Assembly: GCA_902789835.1 (NCBI GenBank)
Contig: CADAPN010000175.1
Span: 1 to 5,187 of the forward strand
Length of the DNA: 5,187 bases
DNA from: Oscillospiraceae bacterium
Lineage (GTDB): Bacteria > Bacillota_A > Clostridia > Oscillospirales > Oscillospiraceae
Direction of reading: 5' to 3'
Position numbers and translations under genes: made by a program. A model generated the notes under the pieces. The model was given only the letters and a program-made list of their open reading frames with translations, did not search any database and was not told where the DNA came from. This document shows positions 5,128 through 5,187 of the stretch, in pieces; positions within the stretch are counted from its first letter, which is position 1, and each line of letters starts with the position of its first letter.

Positions 5128-5187
5128 TTACTTGCTCTCTTCTACGTTGATGACCGTACGGCCGTTATACTGTCCGCAAGCCGGGCA
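5128..5187 (-). CDS. rpmF: Ribosomal protein bL32, C-terminal end (5' part outside window)
   Basis: The last 19 codons are visible, ending with TAA at 5128-5130. They read CPACGQYNGRTVINVEESK. The CPxCG pair followed by Tyr, Gly-Arg and a Val-Ile-Asn/Asp-rich end matches the C-terminus of the zinc-ribbon type of 50S protein L32, where this CxxC is the second half of the zinc site. The first CxxC would lie outside the window. The identification rests on a short stretch, but the pattern is distinctive and an intrinsic terminator follows directly. Confidence 0.82.
   Translation of the reverse strand, partial: CPACGQYNGRTVINVEESK

Overview
The window looks like a chromosomal core region of a fairly GC-rich Clostridia member (Firmicutes, probably close to Oscillospirales). 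The grounds are the gene order L32 - PDZ/radical-SAM/DUF512 protein - Der GTPase - PlsY-type membrane protein, which recurs in that class, and the protein signatures themselves. No BLAST or tree was run, so the taxonomy is inferred.

Layout, left to right. Positions 1-531 (+) hold the 3' part of a membrane-anchored low-complexity protein: a long Ala/Thr/Pro/Glu-rich stretch, one transmembrane helix and a short Arg-rich tail. An 18-bp perfect hairpin at 572-613 separates it from everything else, which lies on the minus strand and converges on it. Read in the minus direction from the right edge, the order is: the 3' end of rpmF (5128-5187) with an intrinsic terminator; a spacer with an 11-bp GC hairpin; the PDZ/radical-SAM/DUF512 protein (3645-5015); a 191-bp spacer filled by two copies of an approximately 85-bp double-hairpin repeat; der (2128-3453); a divergent PlsY-like membrane protein (1484-2131); and a VanY-type (M15B) D,D-carboxypeptidase interrupted by a frameshift (654-1497).

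der, the plsY-like gene and the carboxypeptidase overlap end to start (4 nt, then about 14 nt) and almost certainly form one transcript. Der supports 50S ribosome assembly. The PlsY family makes lysophosphatidate, and M15B enzymes trim peptidoglycan stem peptides. They share an operon rather than a pathway.

Three points deserve attention. The repeats upstream of der each carry a 15-nt block identical to der codons 3-7, at nearly constant spacing. The PlsY homologue has lost most of the motif residues that define the acyltransferase. The carboxypeptidase keeps all its zinc-site residues but is split between two frames. No phage, transposase, CRISPR array, tRNA or rRNA was seen, and I see no clear undescribed multi-gene system.
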